Shown one piece after another: positions 18,205 through 27,096 of a stretch of 40,161 nucleotides of DNA. Position 1 is the stretch's first letter. Each line of letters opens with the position of its first letter. The notes beneath the pieces are model-generated. The model had not been told where the DNA came from and searched no databases. It worked only from the letters and a program-made list of their open reading frames with translations. The stretch spans positions 1-40,161 of the forward strand of contig DXLO01000025.1 of assembly GCA_019414665.1 (NCBI GenBank), given 5' to 3'. The translations under genes were made by a program, and so were the position numbers. This DNA is from Bacteroides sp. Lineage in GTDB: Bacteria; Bacteroidota; Bacteroidia; Bacteroidales; Bacteroidaceae.

Positions 18205-20058
18205 CTACCATCCAGGATTTTGTTCCCACATACCACCGGTCAAATCTCCTAACATACGTGTCTGAATGGGTAACAGATAGTCACGGTTGACATTAAATTT
18301 CCAACCCGATTCATATCCTGCGGGATTCGTAGGTATAATATAGCGCAACGGATCCCCGGGCTTGCCTGTCAGGAAAAGATTATTTCCCGAAGCTTGATCA
18401 TAAATTAACTTATCACCATATACAGGATGGTTCTCAAGATTACTTCCCACAAAGAGCGCACCTTTCGGCCATTTGCCCACTATTAATTCGTCCGCAGCAG
18501 CCCAGCGCATGATATCTTCCTGACGGCGTCCTTCACAGGCTTTTTCAACCCGGCGTTCACGACGTACAGCCTGAATATACTTATCAAGATTGCGGAAACC
18601 ATAATCAGCTTCCTGATTATACTCCCTGTCAAAATCCACCGGAGGCATACCTACACGGTCACGTAAAGGTTGCAAGGCATCAATAATTTTCTGCGCATTC
18701 CCCACACCATCCAGTTCAGCCAGAGCTTCTGCATAATTCAGCAGGATATCTGCATAACGGAACTGAATAGCCGGTGTGGCTCCCTTGAACTCGGCATCCA
18801 GACTGCCCGTATAATCAATTTGCACATGTTTTAATAAAGAATAACCAGTCATATTCTGATTATAGGATGAAGTACCAATCAATGGCGGTACAACATAATA
18901 AGGAGCCTTGTCATCCGGACGTAATTGCTGCCCCGGCATACAAACAGTCTGTGACAAACGCGGATCACGCAAAGTCGGCTGCAATTCATTCCCGAACACC
19001 TTTTTCGCTTCAATCCGCTCATCACCAACAAACGGTTTACCATCAATTGTCAGATAATCATCCACTAATGAAGCCGTAACACCTACACTCCCTCCTCCTT
19101 GATTTAAGTAACGGTTTACATTATTACCAATCTGATCTCCATCATACTGTTTATACCAAAGTACTTCCGGATTACCCGATAAATCTGTAGTCTGAAACAT
19201 CTGACGATAATCATCCAATTTGTTACCAGTATTATAAATGGCCCATACGCCACGATCCATCACTTCTTTTGCAGCTGCAACAGCCTGATTAAAATAATCG
19301 CGAATTTTTTCATCGGTCACCGTAGAATCAAAAAACTTATCATTTTTCGCTTTATGGTATTTTTCCCAAGTTCCTTCAAACAAGGCCACTTCACTTTTCA
19401 AAGCACGCGCCACATCTTTATGAATCCGCATGGTAGCACTATTGTTCTGAGTATTGAGATACATCACCGCTTTATCCAGATCAGCCAAAATACTGTCGGC
19501 AATAATCGTGCGGTTAGCACGAGGCAATTTCATTTCTTCCATATTAGGATCAAGCGGAGTGTTCACCCACGTCAGGCGCCCATAGCTGATAAACATCTGA
19601 TAATAATACCATGCGCGGAAATAATAAGCCTCACCCACATACTGATTATAATCAGCAGATCCTTTTTCCACACAATTATCTAAATTACACAGCATAAAAT
19701 TTAAATTACGGATAGCTGTATAATTTTGCAGTTTGACCGCACTACTCAATGTCGTTTCACCTGCCAAACGGGTACTAACCGAACTGGAAGCCATATTATC
19801 ACTATGTGTATCTGCCCCGGCAATATATTGTCCACCACCGGCATCAAAACCTTGCGCACGCATTCCATCACCAAAGCTGACATAGTCATATTTATAATTA
19901 CCTGTCTGATAGAATTGATCCAGATAATTTCTCATTTCCCCCGTACTTGCAAAAGGAATCGTCGTAGACAATACCCCTTCAGGCATCTTATCCAAATCAT
20001 AGCAACCGGTAAGACCTAACATCAAAACCAGACCCAAAAATATATTTCTTTTCTTCAT
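18205..20058 (-). CDS. SusD/RagB-family glycan-binding lipoprotein
   Basis: 617 residues from the ATG at 20058. The signal MKKRNIFLGLVLMLGLTGC ends in a lipobox with Cys19, so it is a surface lipoprotein. The TPR-rich SusD fold is indicated by the YFRAWYYYQM segment, the RADILLNYAEAL motif and the C-terminal YLLPIQTRML region. SusD proteins cap the SusC pore and capture oligosaccharides. A start at 20067 is also possible; it would overlap the susC stop region less tightly. Located directly after susC, as in standard polysaccharide loci. Glycan specificity cannot be read from sequence. Confidence 0.92.
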   Translation of the reverse strand: MKKRNIFLGLVLMLGLTGCYDLDKMPEGVLSTTIPFASTGEMRNYLDQFYQTGNYKYDYVSFGDGMRAQGFDAGGGQYIAGADTHSDNMASSSVSTRLAGETTLSSAVKLQNYTAIRNLNFMLCNLDNCVEKGSADYNQYVGEAYYFRAWYYYQMFISYGRLTWVNTPLDPNMEEMKLPRANRTIIADSILADLDKAVMYLNTQNNSATMRIHKDVARALKSEVALFEGTWEKYHKAKNDKFFDSTVTDEKIRDYFNQAVAAAKEVMDRGVWAIYNTGNKLDDYRQMFQTTDLSGNPEVLWYKQYDGDQIGNNVNRYLNQGGGSVGVTASLVDDYLTIDGKPFVGDERIEAKKVFGNELQPTLRDPRLSQTVCMPGQQLRPDDKAPYYVVPPLIGTSSYNQNMTGYSLLKHVQIDYTGSLDAEFKGATPAIQFRYADILLNYAEALAELDGVGNAQKIIDALQPLRDRVGMPPVDFDREYNQEADYGFRNLDKYIQAVRRERRVEKACEGRRQEDIMRWAAADELIVGKWPKGALFVGSNLENHPVYGDKLIYDQASGNNLFLTGKPGDPLRYIIPTNPAGYESGWKFNVNRDYLLPIQTRMLGDLTGGMWEQNPGW

Positions 20059-20071
20059 AATATTCATCAAA

Positions 20072-23000
20072 TTATAAGTTAACAACTAGACCAAAAGATA
20101 TCACCTTGTTCATAGGATAGTTCTTTCCACCTTCAGCCGTGTAATCATTCTTGGTAAAGATAGCTTCCGGGTCAAACATTCCTTTCAAAGTGGTAAAAGT
20201 CAACAAATTCTCACCAGAGAAAAACACCTGCACTTTCTGTAAACCTACCTTTTTTGTCCATACGGCAGGGATATCATAACTCACTGTCAGATTTTTCAGA
20301 CGACAATAAGCACCACTCTGGAGATAACGGTCACTAAGCGTCATTGTCTTATTACGGAAAGGAACCACTCCTCCTGCTGTATGAATATAAGGTTTTGGAT
20401 AATAAGCCCCTGTATTTGTCTCACTCCAATAATCCAAATGCTCTTTAAACACCGTCACCTGCGCATAAGGTCCGCTTCCCCAAAAATAAGCTCCCGTACC
20501 AGGATCCCAGTCCCGCTTAGCGACCCCTTGGAACATAGCGCTTACGGTTACACCTTTCCAGCTAATTGAACCGTTAATGGTATATTGATAACGAGGAGTG
20601 GTATTACCGATTACTGTCATATCACCCATATCATCCAAGGTATTAAGCCCATTATTGATTTTCTTATCCCCATTCAGGTCACGATATTTTACATCTCCCG
20701 GCGTCCAAGGTTTACCGCTTATAAAAGACAAATCATAGGTATTATTATACTCATCCGCCTCTGCCTGAGTCTGGATCAGTCCGTCCGCCCGATATCCCCA
20801 AATTTCACCAGCTTTCTTTCCTTTATACCAATTATCTTTAGGATTTGTTCTAGTCCCTTCATATTCAGTTACTTCAGCAGTAGCATCCGAAAGAGAACCG
20901 CCTATGCTATAGTCAATATCCTTTCCAATTTTTCCACGATAACTCAGCACCAATTCCCAACCACGGTTACGCATACGGGCATTATTGGTTTTAGGAGCGT
21001 CTGCACCAAAGAAATCCGGGAAATCCACCGTAGGTCCTAACATATCCTTCGTATCACGTTGAAAAACATCAAAAGAACCGGTCAACGAATTACCAAAGAA
21101 ACCGAAATCCAAACCTATATTCTTACTCTCCACTTTTTCCCAAGTCGTATTCGGGTTGACTACGGCAGGGGCCTTAGTAAAGATGTGGCGTCCATCAGAG
21201 AATATATAATTTCCCAATTTATCATTCAAATCCATAGTAGCGGCAAAAGTATAAAGGGCCGCACCCGCCTGATTACCCAGTAATCCGTAAGAAGCACGAA
21301 GTTTCAAGTTGGAAACTACATCGGCTATTGGCATCATAAACTGTTCCCGGGTAATATTCCATCCTAAAGATGCAGATGGAAAGAAGCCCCAACGATTACC
21401 TTTGGCAAAACGTGACGATCCATCATATCGTCCATTCAATTCAAGAAGATAACGTCCGTCATAATCATAATTCACACGTCCGAAAAAGCCACGGGTTGCC
21501 CAGCCATTACGAGTATCGACTACCGTCTTATCACCGGTTCCCATACCTACATTAGGATTTGAAGTTGAATAAAGTCCGGTAATCGAGTTCTTCATATAAC
21601 TATAGTCATTATTTTCTTCCTGATAACCTGCCATTACGGTAAAATTATGCTTGTCTCCCAAAGTAAAGAGATAATTCGAATATAAATTTATAGATTGGTA
21701 GCGAGTATGCGCATAATAACGGGTAAACTTGCCATCGGGTGATACACCCAACTCATCACGCACACCTTTTGAAGTACTCACCCCGTCAGCCCCATAAATT
21801 AACGGGCTCACGTTCAATGCCTCATATTCCAAATCCATCAATTTATATGTATAATCAAAAAAGATAAACCAGTTTTTCACAGGTTGGATATCTAAACCTG
21901 CCGTTAAACTAAAACGGTCACGTTGAGTATTTGTATACGTACCACTCTGCAAATAAGGAATCATAGTCAGTTCTGTAAAATGCCCATTCGGATCAATAGG
22001 AGCAACTGTAGGACGGAAACGTGCCAATGAATGATAAAAGCCTTCACTAAGCCCTCCGTCACCAAAAGGAGTATCCTCATCGGAATGCATAAACTTCGTA
22101 TTTACTTTTACCTTCATCCAATCGGTAATCTGAGAAGAAATATTAGCGGCAAAATTATAACGGCTGAAATCCATATCGGCATAACGGAGAATACCATCTT
22201 CCGAATAATAACCACCAGAAATATAATATTGTGCTTTTTTGCCACCCCCACTCAAGCTGAGATTATGATTTTGCTTGAATGCCCAATCCTTATAATGCAA
22301 ATCGAAATAATTAGTATTTCCTACTCCTAATTCTGAATTTTCGAATGCCGGGTTCATATTAGAATTTTTAGGAAGTTCGAACCAAGGATCCACACTACTG
22401 GGATCTTTAATATATTGCTGTAATAAACCCATTTTTTCCTCACTATACAAACGAGGAGAACCTGCATTGATACATCCGGCATTCCAATACTGAGCAAATT
22501 CATAGGAATCAACCATATCAGGCAATACAGTCGGCGTACTCCAACCTACGTTTCCTTGGTAATTTACACGCATTTTACCTTCCTCACCTTTCTTGGTAGT
22601 GACCAAAATGACACCATACGCCGCACGTGCACCATAAATGGCACAAGCAGCAGCATCTTTCAATACAGAAATACTTTCAATATCATTCGGGTTCACGTCC
22701 GAGAGACTCATTTCCACTCCATCAACCAAAATATAAGGATTCGCATTATTATCCAGATTGCCTTGTCCACGCAAAGTCAACGTACCACTAGCTCCCGGAC
22801 GACCCGTATTTGAGTTGCTCACCAACAGCCCCGGAACCATCCCTTGCAAACTCTGTGTGGCATCAGCTACCGGACGACGTTCCAATGCATCTCCTTTCAC
22901 TGAAGACACAGATCCGGTAAGATTCACTTTTTTCTGTACGCCATAACCTATTACAACAACTTCATCCAACGTTTCGGTATCTTCAGCCAATACAACACTG

Positions 23001-23293
23001 AAACTAGTCCTCCCATTAATAGGAAGAGTTTGCGTAGCATAACCAATGTAAGACACAACTAAATTTCCTTTGGAAGGAACATTAGAAAGCATAAAGTTAC
23101 CATCCAAATCGGTTATTGTACCGTTTGAGGTTCCTTCAATTAAAACACTGGCCCCAATTACAGGCTCCTGACTGTTTTTGTCAATTACCTTACCACTGAT
23201 AGATAAGGATTGGGCCAACACCTCCGATGAGAACAAAAACAGGATAGCTGTCACCAATCCAAGGATTGAAAGCAGTTTTGTTTTTTTATTCAT
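20072..23293 (-). CDS. SusC/RagA-family TonB-linked outer-membrane transporter
   Basis: 1073 residues: signal peptide (1-27, ending VLAQ), a carboxypeptidase-regulatory-like beta-sandwich (about 30-110, GKVIDKNSQEPVIGASV), a TonB box in ETLDEVVVIGYG, a plug domain with the family's 'SISVLKDAAACAIYGARAA' stretch, and a 22-strand barrel ending in a short hydrophobic beta strand. It imports large oligosaccharides with TonB energy, lidded by the SusD partner whose start is within a few bases of this stop. Expression probably depends on the regulator at 12.7-16.6 kb through the direct repeats at 23363-23398. Confidence 0.94.
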   Translation of the reverse strand: MNKKTKLLSILGLVTAILFLFSSEVLAQSLSISGKVIDKNSQEPVIGASVLIEGTSNGTITDLDGNFMLSNVPSKGNLVVSYIGYATQTLPINGRTSFSVVLAEDTETLDEVVVIGYGVQKKVNLTGSVSSVKGDALERRPVADATQSLQGMVPGLLVSNSNTGRPGASGTLTLRGQGNLDNNANPYILVDGVEMSLSDVNPNDIESISVLKDAAACAIYGARAAYGVILVTTKKGEEGKMRVNYQGNVGWSTPTVLPDMVDSYEFAQYWNAGCINAGSPRLYSEEKMGLLQQYIKDPSSVDPWFELPKNSNMNPAFENSELGVGNTNYFDLHYKDWAFKQNHNLSLSGGGKKAQYYISGGYYSEDGILRYADMDFSRYNFAANISSQITDWMKVKVNTKFMHSDEDTPFGDGGLSEGFYHSLARFRPTVAPIDPNGHFTELTMIPYLQSGTYTNTQRDRFSLTAGLDIQPVKNWFIFFDYTYKLMDLEYEALNVSPLIYGADGVSTSKGVRDELGVSPDGKFTRYYAHTRYQSINLYSNYLFTLGDKHNFTVMAGYQEENNDYSYMKNSITGLYSTSNPNVGMGTGDKTVVDTRNGWATRGFFGRVNYDYDGRYLLELNGRYDGSSRFAKGNRWGFFPSASLGWNITREQFMMPIADVVSNLKLRASYGLLGNQAGAALYTFAATMDLNDKLGNYIFSDGRHIFTKAPAVVNPNTTWEKVESKNIGLDFGFFGNSLTGSFDVFQRDTKDMLGPTVDFPDFFGADAPKTNNARMRNRGWELVLSYRGKIGKDIDYSIGGSLSDATAEVTEYEGTRTNPKDNWYKGKKAGEIWGYRADGLIQTQAEADEYNNTYDLSFISGKPWTPGDVKYRDLNGDKKINNGLNTLDDMGDMTVIGNTTPRYQYTINGSISWKGVTVSAMFQGVAKRDWDPGTGAYFWGSGPYAQVTVFKEHLDYWSETNTGAYYPKPYIHTAGGVVPFRNKTMTLSDRYLQSGAYCRLKNLTVSYDIPAVWTKKVGLQKVQVFFSGENLLTFTTLKGMFDPEAIFTKNDYTAEGGKNYPMNKVISFGLVVNL

Positions 23294-23332
23294 AATAAAA
23301 GAATTTAAGGGTTAATTAGATTAAATCTGTTG

Positions 23333-23340
23333 CAAATATA
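23333..23340 (-). promoter_or_regulatory. -7 box of the susC operon promoter
   Basis: On the minus strand TATATTTG (plus-strand CAAATATA) lies 39 bp upstream of the susC ATG. No TTTG-like -33 element sits at the expected distance, as expected for an activator-dependent promoter. Confidence 0.55.
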
Positions 23341-23362
23341 AACCTCCTCCCCTTGCCTGCAC

Positions 23363-23398
23363 CTCTTTATTTGTCTAATTAATCTCTATATTTGTCTA
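23363..23398 (-). promoter_or_regulatory. Direct-repeat operator, candidate binding site of the hybrid regulator
   Basis: CTCTTTATTTGTCTA (23363-23377) and CTCTATATTTGTCTA (23384-23398) differ at one base and are spaced 21 bp apart, two helical turns. They begin exactly where the -33 element of the susC promoter should be. AraC-type domains of HTCS dimers bind such repeats next to -33. Binding is inferred. Confidence 0.55.
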
Positions 23399-23423
23399 GA
23401 ATAGTCCTCATTATCTATCTTTT

Positions 23424-23488
23424 AGACAAAAAGAAGACCTGAACACTTCCGGATATACCTCATCACCGGAAGACATTCAGGCCTTCTT
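23424..23488 (-). terminator. Strong terminator after uxuA
   Basis: Outer arms 23431-23443 and 23476-23488 (13 bp, one wobble) and inner arms CTTCCGG (23446-23452) / CCGGAAG (23466-23472) form a long stem. On the minus strand it is followed by TTTTT. It lies 20 bp past the uxuA stop and separates that transcript from the susC promoter. Confidence 0.75.
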
Positions 23489-23507
23489 TCTATATGTTAA
23501 AAAAAGA

Positions 23508-24683
23508 TTATTTTGTTTCCATACTCATCGCTATTCCTTTTTCCAAACCACGAAGCTCGGCAAGGCCACGCATACGTCCCAAACAAGAATAGCCCGGATT
23601 TGTTTTCTTGTTCAAATCATCTATCATCTGATGACCATGATCCGGACGCATAGGAATAGATATTCCACGACGTTGCTGCACTTTCAACAGGTTCTTAACT
23701 ACATGATACATGTCCACATCACCCTCCAGATGATTCGCCTCATAAAAGTTCCCTTCAGCATCACGTTGGGTACTGCGCAAATGAACAAAATTGATACGGT
23801 CTCCCCAACGTTCCATGATACCCGGCAAATCATTCTGTGCAGATACGCCAAATGAGCCACAGCACAGACAAAGTCCGTTTGACGGATTAGGTACAGCTTC
23901 CACCAACAGCTTGAAATCCGCCTCCGTACTCATAATGCGCGGCAAGCCCAGAATAGACATAGGCGGATCGTCCGGATGAATAACGAGCTTTACTCCCACT
24001 TCATCGGCTACCGGACAAATTTCTTTCAAGAAGAAAATCAAGTTATTGCGGAGTTTGTCCGCATCAATATCCTTGTAACGGTCCAGTTCATTTTGGAATT
24101 GCTCCAATGTAAAACTTTCCTCCGAACCGGGCAATCCAGCAATCATATTTCGTGTCAGACGATGAATTTCTTCCTCATCCATTTGTGCCAGACGCGCTTT
24201 TGCCTTTTCTATCTCTTCGGCCGAGTATTCCTTTTCGGCTCCCGGACGTTTCAAGATAAACAGATCGAACGCTACAAAAGCAGCCCGCTCAAAACGCAAT
24301 GCCTTGGAACCATCGGGCAACGTATATGCCAGGTCCGTACGGGTCCAATCCAGTACAGGCATGAAGTTATAAGTCACAATATAGATACCACATGCTGCCA
24401 GATTACGCAAACTCTGTTTATAGTTCTCGATATATCTCAGATAATCTCCTGTCTGTGTCTTAATATGCTCGTGTACGGGCACGGATTCTACGACACTCCA
24501 AGTTAATCCTGCTTCTTCAATCAATTTCTTGCGCTTCATTATTTCCTCTACCGTCCATACTTCACCGTTGGGAATATGATGTAAGGCATTGACAATACCG
24601 GTTGCTCCGGCTTGTTTGATGTCCCACAATGATACGGGATCATTCGGTCCGTACCAGCGCCATGTTTGCTCACATAAAATCAT
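23508..24683 (-). CDS. uxuA: Mannonate dehydratase UxuA
   Basis: 391 residues, the usual length. UxuA dehydrates D-mannonate to 2-keto-3-deoxygluconate in glucuronate breakdown. The Mn-binding residues are all present with family spacing: H236 in VIHPDDPP, C275 in CLCCGS, H301 in FVHLR and D348 in MRPDHGH. The opening EQTWRWYGPNDPVSL is also typical. It follows the SDR gene by 39 bp and is the last gene before a strong terminator. Isomerase (uxaC), kinase and aldolase steps are not in this window. Cytoplasmic. Confidence 0.95.
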   Translation of the reverse strand: MILCEQTWRWYGPNDPVSLWDIKQAGATGIVNALHHIPNGEVWTVEEIMKRKKLIEEAGLTWSVVESVPVHEHIKTQTGDYLRYIENYKQSLRNLAACGIYIVTYNFMPVLDWTRTDLAYTLPDGSKALRFERAAFVAFDLFILKRPGAEKEYSAEEIEKAKARLAQMDEEEIHRLTRNMIAGLPGSEESFTLEQFQNELDRYKDIDADKLRNNLIFFLKEICPVADEVGVKLVIHPDDPPMSILGLPRIMSTEADFKLLVEAVPNPSNGLCLCCGSFGVSAQNDLPGIMERWGDRINFVHLRSTQRDAEGNFYEANHLEGDVDMYHVVKNLLKVQQRRGISIPMRPDHGHQMIDDLNKKTNPGYSCLGRMRGLAELRGLEKGIAMSMETK

Positions 24684-24722
24684 ATCAAATAAAAAAATTG
24701 AGAATTAAAAACTAAAGACTTG

Positions 24723-25535
24723 TTACATGGCAAATGCATTGAAACCACCATCTACTACGGCTACTGTACCGGTTACAAAGCTGCTGGCATCGCTGATGAG
24801 ATACTGGATGGTTCCACACAGTTCCTCTGCTTTACCGAAACGTTTGAACGGAGTCTGGCGAATCACATCATTACCACGCTGAGTATATGTACCATCTTCG
24901 TTTGTCAACAAAGTACGGTTCTGTTCGGTCAGGAAGAATCCCGGAGCAATGGCATTCACGCGGATGCCTTCACCAAATTTCGTAGCCACTTCATTGGCCA
25001 TGAACGCAGTGAAATTAGAGATTCCCGCCTTTGCAGCCGCATAACCACATACACGGGTCATCGGACGGAATGCCGCCATAGAAGAGAAGTTCACAATAGC
25101 TCCTTTCTTCTGTTCCACCATCGGCTTCAAAAATACCTGTGTAGGCAGAACTGTTCCGGTAAGATTCAGATTAAGCACTTTCTGGAACTCATCGACCTTC
25201 AAATCAAAGAAATTTCCTGTAGGAGCAATCGTAGCACCCGGCATATTACCTCCTGCTGCATTCAGCAATGCATCTACACGACCATATGCTGCGAGAATAT
25301 CCTTCAGATTCTGCTCCAATATAGCCTCATCCAACACATTCGTTACAAGAAACATGGCTTCCCCGCCTTTGGCCTTGATTTCGTTTACAATGGCATTTCC
25401 TACTTCTGCCTTACGGCCTAATATAACAACCTTGGCACCTTCTTCTGCCAAATGGGCGGCAATAGCCTTTCCCAAAACCCCTGTTCCACCGGTGATTACC
25501 ACCACCTGGTCTTTTACACTAAACAAATTATTCAT
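24723..25535 (-). CDS. SDR-family oxidoreductase, probable fructuronate reductase (D-mannonate oxidoreductase)
   Basis: 270 residues of classical short-chain dehydrogenase: TGGTGVLG (15-22) for NAD(P)H, NAAGG (92-96), S152 and Y165-x3-K169 as catalytic residues. Position directly before uxuA points to reduction of D-fructuronate to D-mannonate, the job done in some Firmicutes by the SDR-type UxuB. This assignment rests on context, since SDR specificity cannot be read from motifs; a gluconate or ketodeoxysugar dehydrogenase is the main alternative. Only 4 bp separate it from the preceding wbqC-like gene, so it is probably cotranscribed with it. Confidence 0.85.
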   Translation of the reverse strand: MNNLFSVKDQVVVITGGTGVLGKAIAAHLAEEGAKVVILGRKAEVGNAIVNEIKAKGGEAMFLVTNVLDEAILEQNLKDILAAYGRVDALLNAAGGNMPGATIAPTGNFFDLKVDEFQKVLNLNLTGTVLPTQVFLKPMVEQKKGAIVNFSSMAAFRPMTRVCGYAAAKAGISNFTAFMANEVATKFGEGIRVNAIAPGFFLTEQNRTLLTNEDGTYTQRGNDVIRQTPFKRFGKAEELCGTIQYLISDASSFVTGTVAVVDGGFNAFAM

Positions 25536-25539
25536 GATA

Positions 25540-26196
25540 TTATTCTTTATGGTTTATACCTTTAACACTATCTCGCAAAACAATCAGGCTCTCCGGCCCC
25601 ATATTAAACAAAAGATCGGCGATACTCAAATTCGGCAGAAAACCGTATTTGGCATCAAAAACTTGATAGTAAGGTTTAGGGCAAAAGTCAGCATCCGCCT
25701 CACGCCAGTCACGCTTCGGATGAATAGTCTCACGAAAATCAACCTCACCCGGAACAAATTCCATGCAATATTCCGTTGTTCCTTCCATATGGGGATGAAT
25801 ATCGATCAAATCGCATACTAAAGAACAAATTTCCTGATTATAATCCCACAAGAAGGCATATTTCTTTTCATAAAAGACGCGGAAATCATCAGCATAGTAC
25901 TCAAAGAAAGGACTGTTTCTATATGCAGCCACCAAAGCATTCCAATGTATATGACGCCAATTGCCATGATCCGAAATACGGACATCCTTCATCAGGCATT
26001 TAGGCGTACCGCTTTTTTCCGTAGGGATAGTCAGTGCCAGCGGACCGTCGGCTGCCGCAATGACACAACGGTTGCGATAAGTCTGTTTCACATAATTGTC
26101 ATACTGTTCCACATAGGCCTTCTCACAGGCAAACAGTTTTGTATAATATTCCACCGGGGCCAGATAGGCCGAACTTAAATATATCGTATTCTCCAT
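25540..26196 (-). CDS. WbqC-family protein
   Basis: 218 residues from the ATG at 26196, whose A is the last base of the upstream TAA stop (TAATG). A longer frame to 26250 would overlap that gene by 54 bp without conserved residues. NYVKQTYRNRCVI and NWRHIHWNALVAAYRNSPFFEYY-like segments (the second at about residues 78-100) identify the WbqC family. Members occur in polysaccharide and aminotransferase-associated loci, but the reaction is unproven. No signal peptide. Tight spacing on both sides places it inside the dapB-to-uxuA unit. Confidence 0.88.
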   Translation of the reverse strand: MENTIYLSSAYLAPVEYYTKLFACEKAYVEQYDNYVKQTYRNRCVIAAADGPLALTIPTEKSGTPKCLMKDVRISDHGNWRHIHWNALVAAYRNSPFFEYYADDFRVFYEKKYAFLWDYNQEICSLVCDLIDIHPHMEGTTEYCMEFVPGEVDFRETIHPKRDWREADADFCPKPYYQVFDAKYGFLPNLSIADLLFNMGPESLIVLRDSVKGINHKE

Positions 26197-27095
26197 TATT
26201 GCACTCGTTGAAAAATGCGCCCTTTTCTGGATGAAAACCAAATGCGCCAAGCTTTACCGATCAAATGGTCATCGGGCACCAGGCCGAATAAACGCGAATC
26301 ACACAGATTTACCGGATTATTGGATGCCATCCAGTAATAATTTTTATTAAATGTATAGGCTTCTACAGGTTTTCCCCCTACATACAGGGTATCTCCCCTG
26401 ACAGAAGCCACTCTCCCTTCATGGCGGACAATAGTATTGCACAACAAGGTCACATTCCAAGGATATACCTTGACAGGTTTCCCTTTTTCCGGGATCACAA
26501 AGGGATGGCTCTTGCTTATATCCTTATGATAAAGAGGAATCAAATCCACTTTTCCCGCCAGTTTTTGTTTTAACAGGTAATATTCATAATGACTGAAGGT
26601 ACGTATATACTTCCCCTCGGCATACCCCACCAACCTGTTTCCCTGAATGTTCACTTGCTGCATGGCAGCCTGCATCGTTTCTTCTTCCGTATGAGAATAG
26701 ACATACAAAGATTTACTATCCGGGCTCAACACTTGTTCGTCGGTCACCCACAGTTCATCATTCAACATCAACGTATCTCCGGGTACTCCTACCACACGGC
26801 TTATAAACACTTCCCGATTGCCCACCGACGTCTGAGGAGACCGTGGATTAGGATTGTTGAACAACACAATATCCCCTTTCCCGGCAGTTTTTCCCAGCCA
26901 CCGCCAGATAGAAAAAGGCACACGAAACCCATAACTCCACTTATTCACCAAAACCCTTTCCCCTTGATAAAGGCTATTCTCCATACCGGTAGAGGGAATG
27001 GTGCAGGAGGTGAAAGCAAATGTCTTTACCAACAGTACCAGAATGACAGCAGTAAGCATTGCTTTTATCCATACAGGAATACAGGGTATGCGCAA
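26196..27095 (-). CDS. Signal peptidase I paralogue lacking the Ser/Lys catalytic dyad
   Basis: 299 residues from a TTG at 27095; an ATG at 27059 is the alternative, but the TTG start keeps a cytoplasmic stretch before the membrane helix (about 13-30) and lies right after the lepB stop. Family boxes are present but altered: IPSTGMENSL (33-42) has Gly37 where the nucleophilic Ser of IPS-x-SM stands, and FISRVVGVPGD (97-107) has Ser99 where the general-base Lys stands. The codons (GGT and AGC) are clear. The late box reads ASN rather than GDN before CDSR. Inference: a non-catalytic partner of the adjacent LepB, or an enzyme with another chemistry (Ser35 remains). Confidence 0.85.
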   Translation of the reverse strand: MRIPCIPVWIKAMLTAVILVLLVKTFAFTSCTIPSTGMENSLYQGERVLVNKWSYGFRVPFSIWRWLGKTAGKGDIVLFNNPNPRSPQTSVGNREVFISRVVGVPGDTLMLNDELWVTDEQVLSPDSKSLYVYSHTEEETMQAAMQQVNIQGNRLVGYAEGKYIRTFSHYEYYLLKQKLAGKVDLIPLYHKDISKSHPFVIPEKGKPVKVYPWNVTLLCNTIVRHEGRVASVRGDTLYVGGKPVEAYTFNKNYYWMASNNPVNLCDSRLFGLVPDDHLIGKAWRIWFSSRKGRIFQRVQ

Positions 27096-27096
27096 T

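Noticed and set aside
23423..23430. Inverted TAGACAAA, a third copy of the regulator motif core
   Set aside because: It overlaps the T-run of the uxuA terminator and lacks the rest of the 15-bp repeat, so it is probably chance.
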